A DNA stretch of 5,307 bases from Hyphomicrobiales bacterium (GTDB lineage: Bacteria; Pseudomonadota; Alphaproteobacteria; Rhizobiales; UBA4765), in contig JAIYEB010000367.1 in the NCBI GenBank assembly GCA_027487195.1, positions 1-5,307 on the forward strand, given 5' to 3'. Positions 1 to 5,118 of this stretch are shown one piece after another (the stretch's first letter is position 1; every line of letters begins with the position of its first letter). The position numbers and the translations under genes are program-made. A model generated the notes under the pieces. It saw only the letters and a program-made list of their open reading frames with translations. It did no database searches and was not told where the DNA came from.

Positions 1-393
1 CCGGCCAATGCCCGCCAGCTGTTCGCCATGGTTCAGCGTCACGGCAAGGGTGCCACCCGCATCATGGTTCGCAACGGCCAGCCGCCAGCGGATATCGTCG
101 CCCAGATGCGCAACTTCAATAGCAACGCCGTGGTTGCCCACGCCACTGCGGATCCGACAGCTTCCCAAATGCGCCCGCGCGTCCAGCGCCCGGCCACTGT
201 CGCCGCAGCACCCTCTGCTCCACGTGAAACGGCAGCAAGCCGCGCCGCAGCCAGCCGTCTTGTGGCCGCAACCCGTACGCAGAACGCGCCCCCGGGCTTT
301 GGCGTCCATGTCACATCCGCCGGCGATCAGATCCTGGTCCCGGTCTGGGGTGGCGGCGCCAACTCGTTGCGCGGTTCCTTCGCGCAGCGCTGA
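1..393 (+). CDS. Unrecognised protein, 3' part only (5' end lies outside the window)
   Basis: This frame is open from the first base to a TGA at 391-393, giving 130 visible residues. The ATG at 28 has no Shine-Dalgarno sequence before it and the frame continues upstream without a stop, so the gene most likely starts outside the window. Codons in this frame have mostly G or C in the third position, unlike the competing Arg/Ser/Pro-rich frame at 8-406. The visible protein begins with a basic stretch (QRHGKGATRIMVRNG), then a predicted helical/polar part (about residues 30-50). A long low-complexity Ala/Pro/Arg/Thr linker follows (about 52-98), and the protein ends in a Gly-rich tail with GFGVHVTSAGDQILVPVWGG. 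No transmembrane segment is visible. I do not recognise the family. The linker plus short C-terminal module might suggest an envelope or surface-associated protein, but that is inference only. A hairpin at 415-434 may end its transcript. Confidence 0.7.
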   Translation, partial: PANARQLFAMVQRHGKGATRIMVRNGQPPADIVAQMRNFNSNAVVAHATADPTASQMRPRVQRPATVAAAPSAPRETAASRAAASRLVAATRTQNAPPGFGVHVTSAGDQILVPVWGGGANSLRGSFAQR

Positions 394-414
394 GCACTGG
401 ACCTGATCTCAACC

Positions 415-434
415 GTCAGCGCCTGCGTGCTGAC
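415..434 (+). terminator. Possible terminator hairpin after the first gene
   Basis: Bases 415-422 (GTCAGCGC) pair with 427-434 (GTGCTGAC): eight pairs including one G-U wobble, with a CTGC tetraloop. It starts 21 nt after the stop of the upstream gene. There is no clear T-run after it (ACCGGGTTGTCG follows), so it is not a canonical intrinsic terminator. It could be a weak terminator, a 3'-end stabilising structure, or chance pairing in GC-rich DNA. Confidence 0.3.
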
Positions 435-473
435 ACCGGGTTGTCGATACGGTCGCGCATGAGCTAAGACCCG

Positions 474-501
474 TTCCGCCCGGCGCTTAGTTCGGGTGGA
501 A
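474..501 (+). promoter_or_regulatory. Possible leader hairpin just upstream of the hisB ribosome binding site
   Basis: Bases 474-482 (TTCCGCCCG) pair with 493-501 (CGGGTGGAA) in nine pairs, one of them a G-U wobble, around a 10-nt loop. A further G-U pair at 483/492 can close the loop more tightly. The 3' arm ends only 3 nt before the AAAAGG Shine-Dalgarno sequence of hisB, so folding could influence ribosome access. No his-codon-rich leader peptide precedes it: the only ATG in the spacer, at 459, opens a two-codon frame. Classical histidine attenuation is therefore not supported. A regulatory role is inference. Confidence 0.3.
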
Positions 502-504
502 TTG

Positions 505-510
505 AAAAGG
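505..510 (+). promoter_or_regulatory. Ribosome binding site that fixes the hisB start
   Basis: AAAAGG lies 9 nt before the ATG at 520, with a second AGGA at 513-516. It lies downstream of the alternative in-frame GTG at 496, so it cannot serve that codon. This supports the ATG at 520 as the real start. The extra eight residues from the GTG (MELKRPGS) do not look like the family's N-terminus. Confidence 0.65.
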
Positions 511-519
511 CCAGGATCC

Positions 520-1113
520 ATGCGCCTCGCACGTGTTCAACGCACGACGAAGGAGACCGATGTTTCGGTCACTGTGTCTCTTGATGGAGCGGGAACCGCA
601 TCCATTGCGACCGGTGTTGGCTTCTTCGACCACATGCTCGAGCAGGTCGCGCGTCACGGCCGGTTCGATCTCGAGATACGGGCCAAGGGTGACCTGCATA
701 TCGATGATCACCACACGGTCGAGGATGTCGGCATTGCGCTCGGCCAGGCCTTCCGTCAGGCGCTCGGGGACATGGCAGGCATTACCCGCTATGCCGACGC
801 AACTGTGCCGATGGACGAAACCCTGACGCGGGCAGCCCTGGATATATCGGGCAGGCCGTTTCTGGTCTTCAAGACCGCGTTCCCGACACAGAAGATCGGC
901 ACCTTCGATACCGAACTCGTGCGCGAGTTCTTCCAGGCTTTCACGACGCATGCCGCTGTGACGCTTCATGTCGAAACAGCCTATGGCGCCAACAGCCACC
1001 ATATCGCCGAGAGCTGCTTCAAGGCGCTGGCGCGGGTCTTGAAGGCGGCGGTGGCGGTTGACCCAAGGCTTGGGCAGGATCTGCCAACCACCAAAGGTCG
1101 ATTGGGAGGCTGA
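520..1113 (+). CDS. hisB: Imidazoleglycerol-phosphate dehydratase
   Basis: This cytoplasmic enzyme converts imidazole glycerol phosphate to imidazole acetol phosphate in histidine synthesis, using Mn2+. From the ATG at 520 it has 197 residues, the normal length for the monofunctional enzyme. The N-terminal histidinol-phosphatase domain of the E. coli type is absent, so that phosphatase must be encoded elsewhere. Visible motifs are TTKETDVSV near the N-terminus, GVGFFDHMLEQ (32-42), the first metal-binding repeat DDHHTVED (62-69, with His64, His65, Glu68) and the second, SHHIAES (159-165, with His160, His161, Glu164). The protein ends in the typical TKGRL-type tail. The two repeats reflect the known internal duplication of the fold. 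The start at 520 is chosen from the AAAAGG site and from family N-termini; a GTG at 496 is in frame but inside a possible hairpin. It is the first gene of the operon visible here, and the next gene starts 4 nt after its stop. Confidence 0.97.
   Translation: MRLARVQRTTKETDVSVTVSLDGAGTASIATGVGFFDHMLEQVARHGRFDLEIRAKGDLHIDDHHTVEDVGIALGQAFRQALGDMAGITRYADATVPMDETLTRAALDISGRPFLVFKTAFPTQKIGTFDTELVREFFQAFTTHAAVTLHVETAYGANSHHIAESCFKALARVLKAAVAVDPRLGQDLPTTKGRLGG
1104..1109 (+). promoter_or_regulatory. Strong ribosome binding site for the DUF2628 gene
   Basis: GGGAGG sits inside the last hisB codons and is 8 nt before the ATG at 1118. It is the strongest Shine-Dalgarno sequence in the window. It decides the start at 1118 over the upstream in-frame TTG at 1058, which would overlap hisB by 56 nt and add residues unlike the family. 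Confidence 0.7.
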
Positions 1114-1117
1114 TGCC

Positions 1118-1579
1118 ATGGGCCTCAAGGTCTATCTGGCGTTCGCGCCCGGTTTCGGTGACCCACGTGCACCCGGCCAGGGCGAGCGCGTCATCTTCGT
1201 GCGCGAAGGCTTTGAATTCTGGGCCTTTGTCCTCACCCTGCCATGGCTGATCCTGAAGCGCGCCTGGTTTGGCGTGCTGGTCTATGTCGTGTCGTTCTCG
1301 GCCCTGCAGGTCATTCTTGCGCTGGTGAGCACACCTCCCCTCGCAACAATTCTCATTTCGCTGACCGTTTCGTTGCTGGCTGGTCTTGAGGCGTCCCACC
1401 TCGTCCAGGTGTCCCTGCGCTATCGTGGCTATATCCATGTCGCGTCAGTCGTTGCGCCAAATCTCGCTGAAGCCGAGCTGAAGTTCTTCCGCGACTACCA
1501 GCCCCGTATCGCTGCGCCACGCCAGACCGTCGACACTTCGGTCCTCGGACTGTTTCCGGAGCGGAGCGGGCGCGCGTGA
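1118..1579 (+). CDS. DUF2628 family small membrane protein within the his operon
   Basis: This is a 153-residue protein of unknown function, probably in the inner membrane. After a short polar N-terminus comes the segment VIFVREGFEFWAFVLTLPWLILKRAW (split here as VIFVREGFEFW, 25-35, and AFVLTLPWLILKRAW, 36-50), which matches what I know of DUF2628 proteins: a FVR(D/E)GFxFWAF motif followed by PLW and a basic/aromatic W-rich stretch. Two strongly hydrophobic stretches follow, about 52-70 and 74-93, then a polar, charged C-terminal tail (about 100-153). No catalytic motif is visible. The gene lies 4 nt after hisB and overlaps hisH by 4 nt (GTGA), so it is co-transcribed and probably coupled to hisH. 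DUF2628 genes between hisB and hisH are a recurring alphaproteobacterial arrangement, yet I know of no demonstrated role in histidine synthesis. The family call is from motif memory, not from a search. Confidence 0.85.
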   Translation: MGLKVYLAFAPGFGDPRAPGQGERVIFVREGFEFWAFVLTLPWLILKRAWFGVLVYVVSFSALQVILALVSTPPLATILISLTVSLLAGLEASHLVQVSLRYRGYIHVASVVAPNLAEAELKFFRDYQPRIAAPRQTVDTSVLGLFPERSGRA

Positions 1580-2208
1580 GGGTAGCTATTATTGACTATG
1601 GCGCGGGCAATCTTCGCTCCGCTGCGAAGGCGTTTGAGCTTGCCGGCGCGACAGTTGACGTCACCTCGGACCCTGCAACCGTTGCCAAAGCCGAACGCAT
1701 TGTCTTGCCCGGCGATGGAGCGTTCGCTGATTGCCGAACAAGCCTTTCGGCCCTGCCAGGCATGGATGAGGCGATCGAGCGCGCTGTAAAGACCAGGGGC
1801 GTCCCGTTTCTCGGGATTTGTGTCGGCATGCAGCTCCTCGCCAGCGAAGGCCACGAGTTTGGCATCACCAAAGGCTTCGGTTGGCTTCCCGGCAGGGTTG
1901 ACCGCATCAGGCCTGCATCGGCTGTGCTGAAAGTGCCCCATATGGGCTGGAACACGCTGAACGCTGTCAGGCCGCATCCCCTGACGCGGGACCTTGAACT
2001 CGGACCTCAGGGCCTGCACGCCTACTTCCTGCATGGCTACCACATGGTGCTGGATGATCCCCGCGATCTTGTTGCGACCGCGGACTATGGCGGACCGGTC
2101 ACCGCAATCGTCGCGCGCGGCAACGTTGCCGGCGTTCAGTTCCACCCGGAAAAAAGCCAGAGGCTCGGGCTGAAGCTCGTATCGAACTTTCTGGACTGGC
2201 GGCCATGA
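1576..2208 (+). CDS. hisH: Imidazole glycerol phosphate synthase, glutamine amidotransferase subunit
   Basis: HisH is the class I glutaminase subunit. It hydrolyses glutamine and passes ammonia to HisF. It has 210 residues, a usual length. The start is the GTG at 1576, which overlaps the preceding stop by 4 nt and has GGAG at 1563-1566, 9 nt upstream; the N-terminus VAIIDYGAGNLRS is typical. The catalytic triad is visible: Cys82 in GICVGMQLL, and His190 and Glu192 in FHPEKS. PHMGWN (121-126) and YFLHGYH (150-156) are family motifs. The oxyanion loop reads PGDG (45-48) where the best-studied HisH proteins have PGVG. That is a substitution to check, not evidence of inactivity, because the oxyanion hole uses a backbone NH. 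The stop overlaps the hisA start (ATGA). HisF, its obligate partner, lies two genes downstream. Confidence 0.97.
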   Translation: MRVAIIDYGAGNLRSAAKAFELAGATVDVTSDPATVAKAERIVLPGDGAFADCRTSLSALPGMDEAIERAVKTRGVPFLGICVGMQLLASEGHEFGITKGFGWLPGRVDRIRPASAVLKVPHMGWNTLNAVRPHPLTRDLELGPQGLHAYFLHGYHMVLDDPRDLVATADYGGPVTAIVARGNVAGVQFHPEKSQRLGLKLVSNFLDWRP

Positions 2209-2963
2209 TCCTGTTCCCGGCGATCGATCTGAAGGACGGCGCGTGCGTTCGCCTGCGCGAAGGCCTGATGGACACGGCCACGGTTTTTGCCCTCGACCCG
2301 GCAGCCCAGGCCGCAAGCTTTGAGGCGCAGGGGTTTGAGTGGCTGCATGTTGTCGATCTTGACGGCGCATTTGCGGGCGCACCGGTCAACCAGGCAGCTG
2401 TGCGCGCCATCCGCGCCGCCACCCGGTTTCCAATCCAGCTCGGCGGCGGCATTCGCGACATGGCCACCATTGCGGCCTGGCTCGAAGCCGGTGTGACCCG
2501 GGTCATTCTCGGCACTGTGGCCGTCCGCAACCCGGACCTCGTGCGCGAAGCCTGCCGGCAGTTTCCGGGCCAGATTGTCCTGGGCCTTGACGCTAAGGGC
2601 GGCAAAGTCGCGGTGCAGGGCTGGGCAGAGGCGACAGAACTGACCACGACCGAGATGGCCATGCGCTTTGAAGACGCCGGCGCGGCAGCCATTGTGTTTA
2701 CGGACGTGGGCCGTGACGGCCTTCTGAAAGGCCTCAACATCGAGGCAACCCTTGCACTCGCCAGGGCCACGAAGACCCCCGTGATTGCCTCGGGCGGACT
2801 TGGATCCATGGCCGATATTGATCGCCTCGCCATGCCGGAGTGCGCTGTGCTTGAAGGCGCCATCTCCGGTCGCGCGCTGTATGACGGGCGCATTGATGTG
2901 CCGAAGGCCCTTTCCATCCTTGCGAAAGCCGCCCGCACCCCACGATCCGGCGCGACGGGCTAA
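2205..2963 (+). CDS. hisA: ProFAR isomerase (1-(5-phosphoribosyl)-5-[(5-phosphoribosylamino)methylideneamino]imidazole-4-carboxamide isomerase)
   Basis: HisA performs the Amadori rearrangement of ProFAR to PRFAR, the substrate of HisF-HisH. It is a cytoplasmic (beta-alpha)8 barrel of 252 residues, slightly long because of a C-terminal tail (about 243-252, rich in Thr/Arg/Gly). Catalytic Asp8 is in FPAIDLKDG, and the second catalytic Asp129 is in GLDAKGG. The conserved Trp140 is in QGW, and FTDVGRDG covers 165-172. Phosphate-binding loops are visible as LGGGIRD (79-85), GTVAV (103-107), ASGGLGS (195-201) and GAISGRALY (218-226). The start ATG at 2205 overlaps the hisH stop. No good Shine-Dalgarno sequence precedes it, so translation is probably coupled to hisH. 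Some actinobacterial relatives (PriA) also take the TrpF substrate; nothing here points to that, and the operon context says HisA. Confidence 0.97.
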   Translation: MILFPAIDLKDGACVRLREGLMDTATVFALDPAAQAASFEAQGFEWLHVVDLDGAFAGAPVNQAAVRAIRAATRFPIQLGGGIRDMATIAAWLEAGVTRVILGTVAVRNPDLVREACRQFPGQIVLGLDAKGGKVAVQGWAEATELTTTEMAMRFEDAGAAAIVFTDVGRDGLLKGLNIEATLALARATKTPVIASGGLGSMADIDRLAMPECAVLEGAISGRALYDGRIDVPKALSILAKAARTPRSGATG

Positions 2964-2967
2964 ACCC

Positions 2968-3042
2968 ATGGCACTTAAGCCACTCGCCAATCGCATGATC
3001 TCGCAATATGCAGGACCTGCAACAGTCGCAACCGAGCCCTGA
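2968..3042 (+). CDS. Possible 24-residue ORF bridging hisA and hisF
   Basis: An ATG 4 nt after the hisA stop opens a 24-codon frame (MALKPLANRM then ISQYAGPATVATEP) that closes with TGA at 3040-3042, 2 nt before the hisF ATG. It fills the only sizeable gap in the operon. A weak SD-like GGG lies at 2957-2959. It contains no histidine codons, so it is not a his attenuation leader. Its plausible role would be to carry ribosomes from hisA to hisF, whose own Shine-Dalgarno sequence is poor (GAG at 3034-3036). A 24-codon open stretch is also expected by chance in GC-rich DNA, so coding status is uncertain. Confidence 0.25.
   Translation: MALKPLANRMISQYAGPATVATEP
3009..3021. repeat. 13-bp palindrome in the hisA-hisF spacer
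   Basis: TGCAGG and CCTGCA flank a single central A, giving a perfect inverted repeat. In RNA it could form a five-pair stem with a GAC loop. Its 3' end is 23 nt before the hisF start. It could be a small operator-like site, a minor mRNA hairpin, or chance. No function can be assigned from sequence. Confidence 0.4.
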
Positions 3043-3044
3043 TC

Positions 3045-3830
3045 ATGCTGAAAGTGCGTGTCATTCCCTGCCTTGATGTGCACGAGGGTCGTGTCGTCAA
3101 GGGCGTGAACTTCGTCGATCTGGTCGACGCAGGCGATCCTGTTGAGGCGGCCACCGCTTATGACAAGGCCGGTGCCGACGAGCTTTGTTTCCTCGACATC
3201 TCCGCAACCCATGAAAATCGCGGCACCTTGCTTGATGTAGTCGCACGCACCGCGGAAGCCTGCTTCATGCCCGTCACTGTTGGTGGCGGGGTGCGGGAAC
3301 TGGACGATATCCGCGCGCTGATGCTTGCGGGCGCCGACAAGGTCTCGATCAACTCCGCTGCCGTGCGCGATCCCATGATCGTTGCGCGCGCGGCCGAGAA
3401 GTTTGGTGCGCAAGCCATCGTGGTTGCGATTGATGCCAAGATCGTATCCCAGGGGGGGGAGCCGGAGCGCTTCGAGATCTTCACCCATGGCGGGCGCAAG
3501 GCCACCGGAATTGATGCGGTGGCCCATGCGCGCAAGGTCGCAGACCTTGGCGCTGGTGAAATCCTGCTGACATCCATGGACCGGGATGGCACGCGCGCAG
3601 GCTTTGACATCCGCCTGACACGCGCAATCTCTGATGCTGTCAGCATCCCAGTTGTGGCCAGCGGCGGCGTTGGCGCGCTCGATCATTTCGTGACAGGGGT
3701 CACGGAAGGCCACGCCAGCGCCGTTCTTGCGGCATCAGTCTTTCATTTCGGCACCTTTTCCATTGGCGAGGTCAAGCGACACATGGCCTCTGCCGGGCTG
3801 CCCATGCGGCTTGATGGACTGTCGGCATGA
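3045..3830 (+). CDS. hisF: Imidazole glycerol phosphate synthase, cyclase subunit
   Basis: HisF uses ammonia from HisH to convert PRFAR to imidazole glycerol phosphate and AICAR. AICAR returns to purine synthesis. It has 261 residues, close to the usual 250-260, in a (beta-alpha)8 barrel. The catalytic residues fall on the canonical numbers: Asp11 in IPCLDVHEG and Asp130 in VVAIDAK. Residues lining the ammonia gate described for the Thermotoga enzyme are seen as Arg5, Glu46 and Lys99; the fourth position, usually Glu167, is Asp167 here. Phosphate-binding motifs are TVGGGVRE (78-85), ASGGVGA (205-211) and the AxxASxFHFG region near 229-236. LLTSMDRDGT (174-183) is a strong family signature. 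Unlike the other his genes it is separated from its predecessor by 81 nt and has only a weak Shine-Dalgarno sequence. Its stop overlaps the hisE start (ATGA). A run of eight G lies within codons for Gln-Gly-Gly-Glu. Confidence 0.98.
   Translation: MLKVRVIPCLDVHEGRVVKGVNFVDLVDAGDPVEAATAYDKAGADELCFLDISATHENRGTLLDVVARTAEACFMPVTVGGGVRELDDIRALMLAGADKVSINSAAVRDPMIVARAAEKFGAQAIVVAIDAKIVSQGGEPERFEIFTHGGRKATGIDAVAHARKVADLGAGEILLTSMDRDGTRAGFDIRLTRAISDAVSIPVVASGGVGALDHFVTGVTEGHASAVLAASVFHFGTFSIGEVKRHMASAGLPMRLDGLSA
3452..3459 (+). repeat. G8 homopolymer inside hisF
   Basis: Eight consecutive G bases follow an A at 3451. The frame reads CAG GGG GGG GAG (Gln-Gly-Gly-Glu, residues 136-139) and stays open, and the downstream protein is normal HisF, so the length as given is correct for function. 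It is the longest mononucleotide run I see. Such tracts are prone to slippage and to sequencing error; a one-base change would truncate or scramble the second half of the barrel. Confidence 0.9.
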
Positions 3831-4162
3831 GTGACGCGCTCGACCGCCTGATCGCGACGATCAAGTCCCGCGCAGCTGCGCCGGATCCGTCCTCCTACAC
3901 GTCGGCACTGCTTCAGGCAGGCCCGCCACGCATTGCCAAGAAGCTTGGCGAGGAAGCGGTTGAAACCATCATTGCTGCGCTTGGAGACGACAAGGCGGCG
4001 CTCGCCGGCGAGACCGCCGACCTGATCTATCATCTGCTGGTGCTTCTGGAAGCGAGAGGCGTCAGCTTTGATGAGGTTCGGGCCATTCTCGATCAGCGCC
4101 ACGGCACCTCGGGTCTCGTGGAAAAGGCCGCCCGGCCGCACGATCCAACCTCGGCTCCGTAG
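3827..4162 (+). CDS. hisE: Phosphoribosyl-ATP pyrophosphatase
   Basis: HisE hydrolyses phosphoribosyl-ATP to phosphoribosyl-AMP and pyrophosphate, the second step of histidine synthesis. It has 111 residues, typical for the stand-alone all-alpha enzyme of the MazG-like NTP pyrophosphatase superfamily. Metal-binding residues are visible as EExxE at Glu42, Glu43 and Glu46 in KKLGEEAVET, and ExxD at Glu62 and Asp65 in GETADLIYH. The N-terminal LDRLIATIKSR helix and the SYTSALL segment are also characteristic. In enterobacteria the activity is fused to HisI; here no HisI domain precedes it, so HisI must be encoded elsewhere. The ATG overlaps the hisF stop by 4 nt, without a clear Shine-Dalgarno sequence, which suggests coupling. 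coaA begins 2 nt after its stop. Confidence 0.97.
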   Translation: MSDALDRLIATIKSRAAAPDPSSYTSALLQAGPPRIAKKLGEEAVETIIAALGDDKAALAGETADLIYHLLVLLEARGVSFDEVRAILDQRHGTSGLVEKAARPHDPTSAP

Positions 4163-4164
4163 AG

Positions 4165-5118
4165 ATGCTGCAAACAGACCTTCCAGTGCCCTATCGCATC
4201 TTTGACCGGGATGGGTGGGCGTCGCTGCGCGCTGACACGCCCATGACGCTGACCGCCAGCGAAGTCGTTGCGCTGTCCTCGTTCAACGACAAGATCTCGA
4301 TTGGCGAAGTCGAGACCATCTACCTGCCGCTGTCGCGCCTTCTCTGGCTCTATGTCGCGGCAACACAGCAACTGTTTTCAGCGACCGCGCGTTTCCTTGG
4401 CGATGAGGGCGGCGGCAAAGTCCCCTATGTCATTGGTCTCGCGGGCTCGGTTGCCGTGGGCAAATCGACCGCAGCTCGTATCCTGCGTGAACTGCTCGCG
4501 CGCTGGCCAACCACGCCCAAGGTCGATTTGATCACGACAGACGGCTTTCTCCATACCAGCGCCGTTCTAGCCTCCCAGGGGCTGATGGAACGAAAAGGCT
4601 TCCCGGAGAGCTATGACGGCAAGGCGCTGCTGACGTTTCTGTCGGATATCAAGGCTGGAAAGCGCTCCGTCCAGGCGCCGCTTTACTCCCATCTCGTCTA
4701 CGATGTCCTTCCTGATCGCCATCAGATCATCGACCGGCCGGATATTCTGATTGTCGAGGGTCTCAATGTCCTGCAGCCCAACAGGCTGCCGCGCGAGGGC
4801 CGCACATCCCTGCCCTTCGTGTCGGACTTTTTCGACTTCTCAATCTACGTCGACGCCGACGAGAACCTGATCCATGACTGGTATGTCGAGCGCTTCATGC
4901 GGCTGCGCCAAACCGCGTTCGTCGATCCCCAGAGCTTCTTTCACCGCTATGCCACCCTCTCGGAGACTGACGCACTGCGCTATGCCGACGGGCTTTGGTA
5001 TCGCATCAACCTGCCAAACCTGCGCGACAACATCCTGCCAACGCGCGACCGCGCCAGCCTGATCCTGACCAAGGGCGCTGACCACAGGATCGAGACAGTC
5101 GCCTTGCGCAAGCTCTGA
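4165..5118 (+). CDS. coaA: Type I pantothenate kinase
   Basis: CoaA phosphorylates pantothenate with ATP, the first and usually rate-controlling step of coenzyme A synthesis. It has 317 residues, nearly the same as the 316 of E. coli CoaA. The Walker A P-loop is GSVAVGKS (94-101). Other motifs are TTDGF (124-128, Asp126), KGFPESYD (144-151), YSHLVYD (174-180, His176), IVEGLNVLQ (196-204) and the family signature FFHRYATLS (258-266), followed by NILPTRDRASLILTKG (289-304). Arg105 and His176 match residues that in the E. coli enzyme take part in CoA binding or feedback inhibition, so CoA control is likely kept. The start is 2 nt after the hisE stop, with no well-spaced Shine-Dalgarno sequence, pointing to coupling to the his operon. 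The hisE-coaA link recurs in Alphaproteobacteria; no direct metabolic link to histidine is obvious. Confidence 0.97.
   Translation: MLQTDLPVPYRIFDRDGWASLRADTPMTLTASEVVALSSFNDKISIGEVETIYLPLSRLLWLYVAATQQLFSATARFLGDEGGGKVPYVIGLAGSVAVGKSTAARILRELLARWPTTPKVDLITTDGFLHTSAVLASQGLMERKGFPESYDGKALLTFLSDIKAGKRSVQAPLYSHLVYDVLPDRHQIIDRPDILIVEGLNVLQPNRLPREGRTSLPFVSDFFDFSIYVDADENLIHDWYVERFMRLRQTAFVDPQSFFHRYATLSETDALRYADGLWYRINLPNLRDNILPTRDRASLILTKGADHRIETVALRKL

Noticed and set aside
8..406. A 132-residue plus-strand frame overlapping the first gene
   Set aside because: Its composition is Arg/Ser/Pro-rich with poor third-position GC, as expected of a shadow frame. The frame at 1-393 has normal codon use.
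441..470. Possible sigma-70 promoter TTGTCG with a TAAGAC-like -10 box
   Set aside because: The -35 match is partial and the -10 is poor at 17-18 nt spacing. A promoter is likely somewhere in 394-500 or further upstream, but this one cannot be supported.
496..519. Upstream GTG start for hisB
   Set aside because: It lies inside the possible leader hairpin, has no Shine-Dalgarno sequence, and adds residues not seen at HisB N-termini.
394..519. Histidine attenuator with a His-rich leader peptide
   Set aside because: The only ATG in the spacer (459) opens a two-codon frame, and there is no run of histidine codons or T-run terminator.
487..1128. A minus-strand frame opposite hisB
   Set aside because: It mirrors hisB codon periodicity and has no family features.
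3452..3459. Programmed frameshift or broken hisF at the G8 run
   Set aside because: The zero frame reads through to complete HisF with all motifs on both sides. Nothing suggests a functional alternative product.
2136..3713. A 525-residue minus-strand open frame across hisA and hisF
   Set aside because: Long antisense frames are common opposite GC-rich genes. It runs opposite two clear enzymes and across their boundary, and has no recognisable motif.
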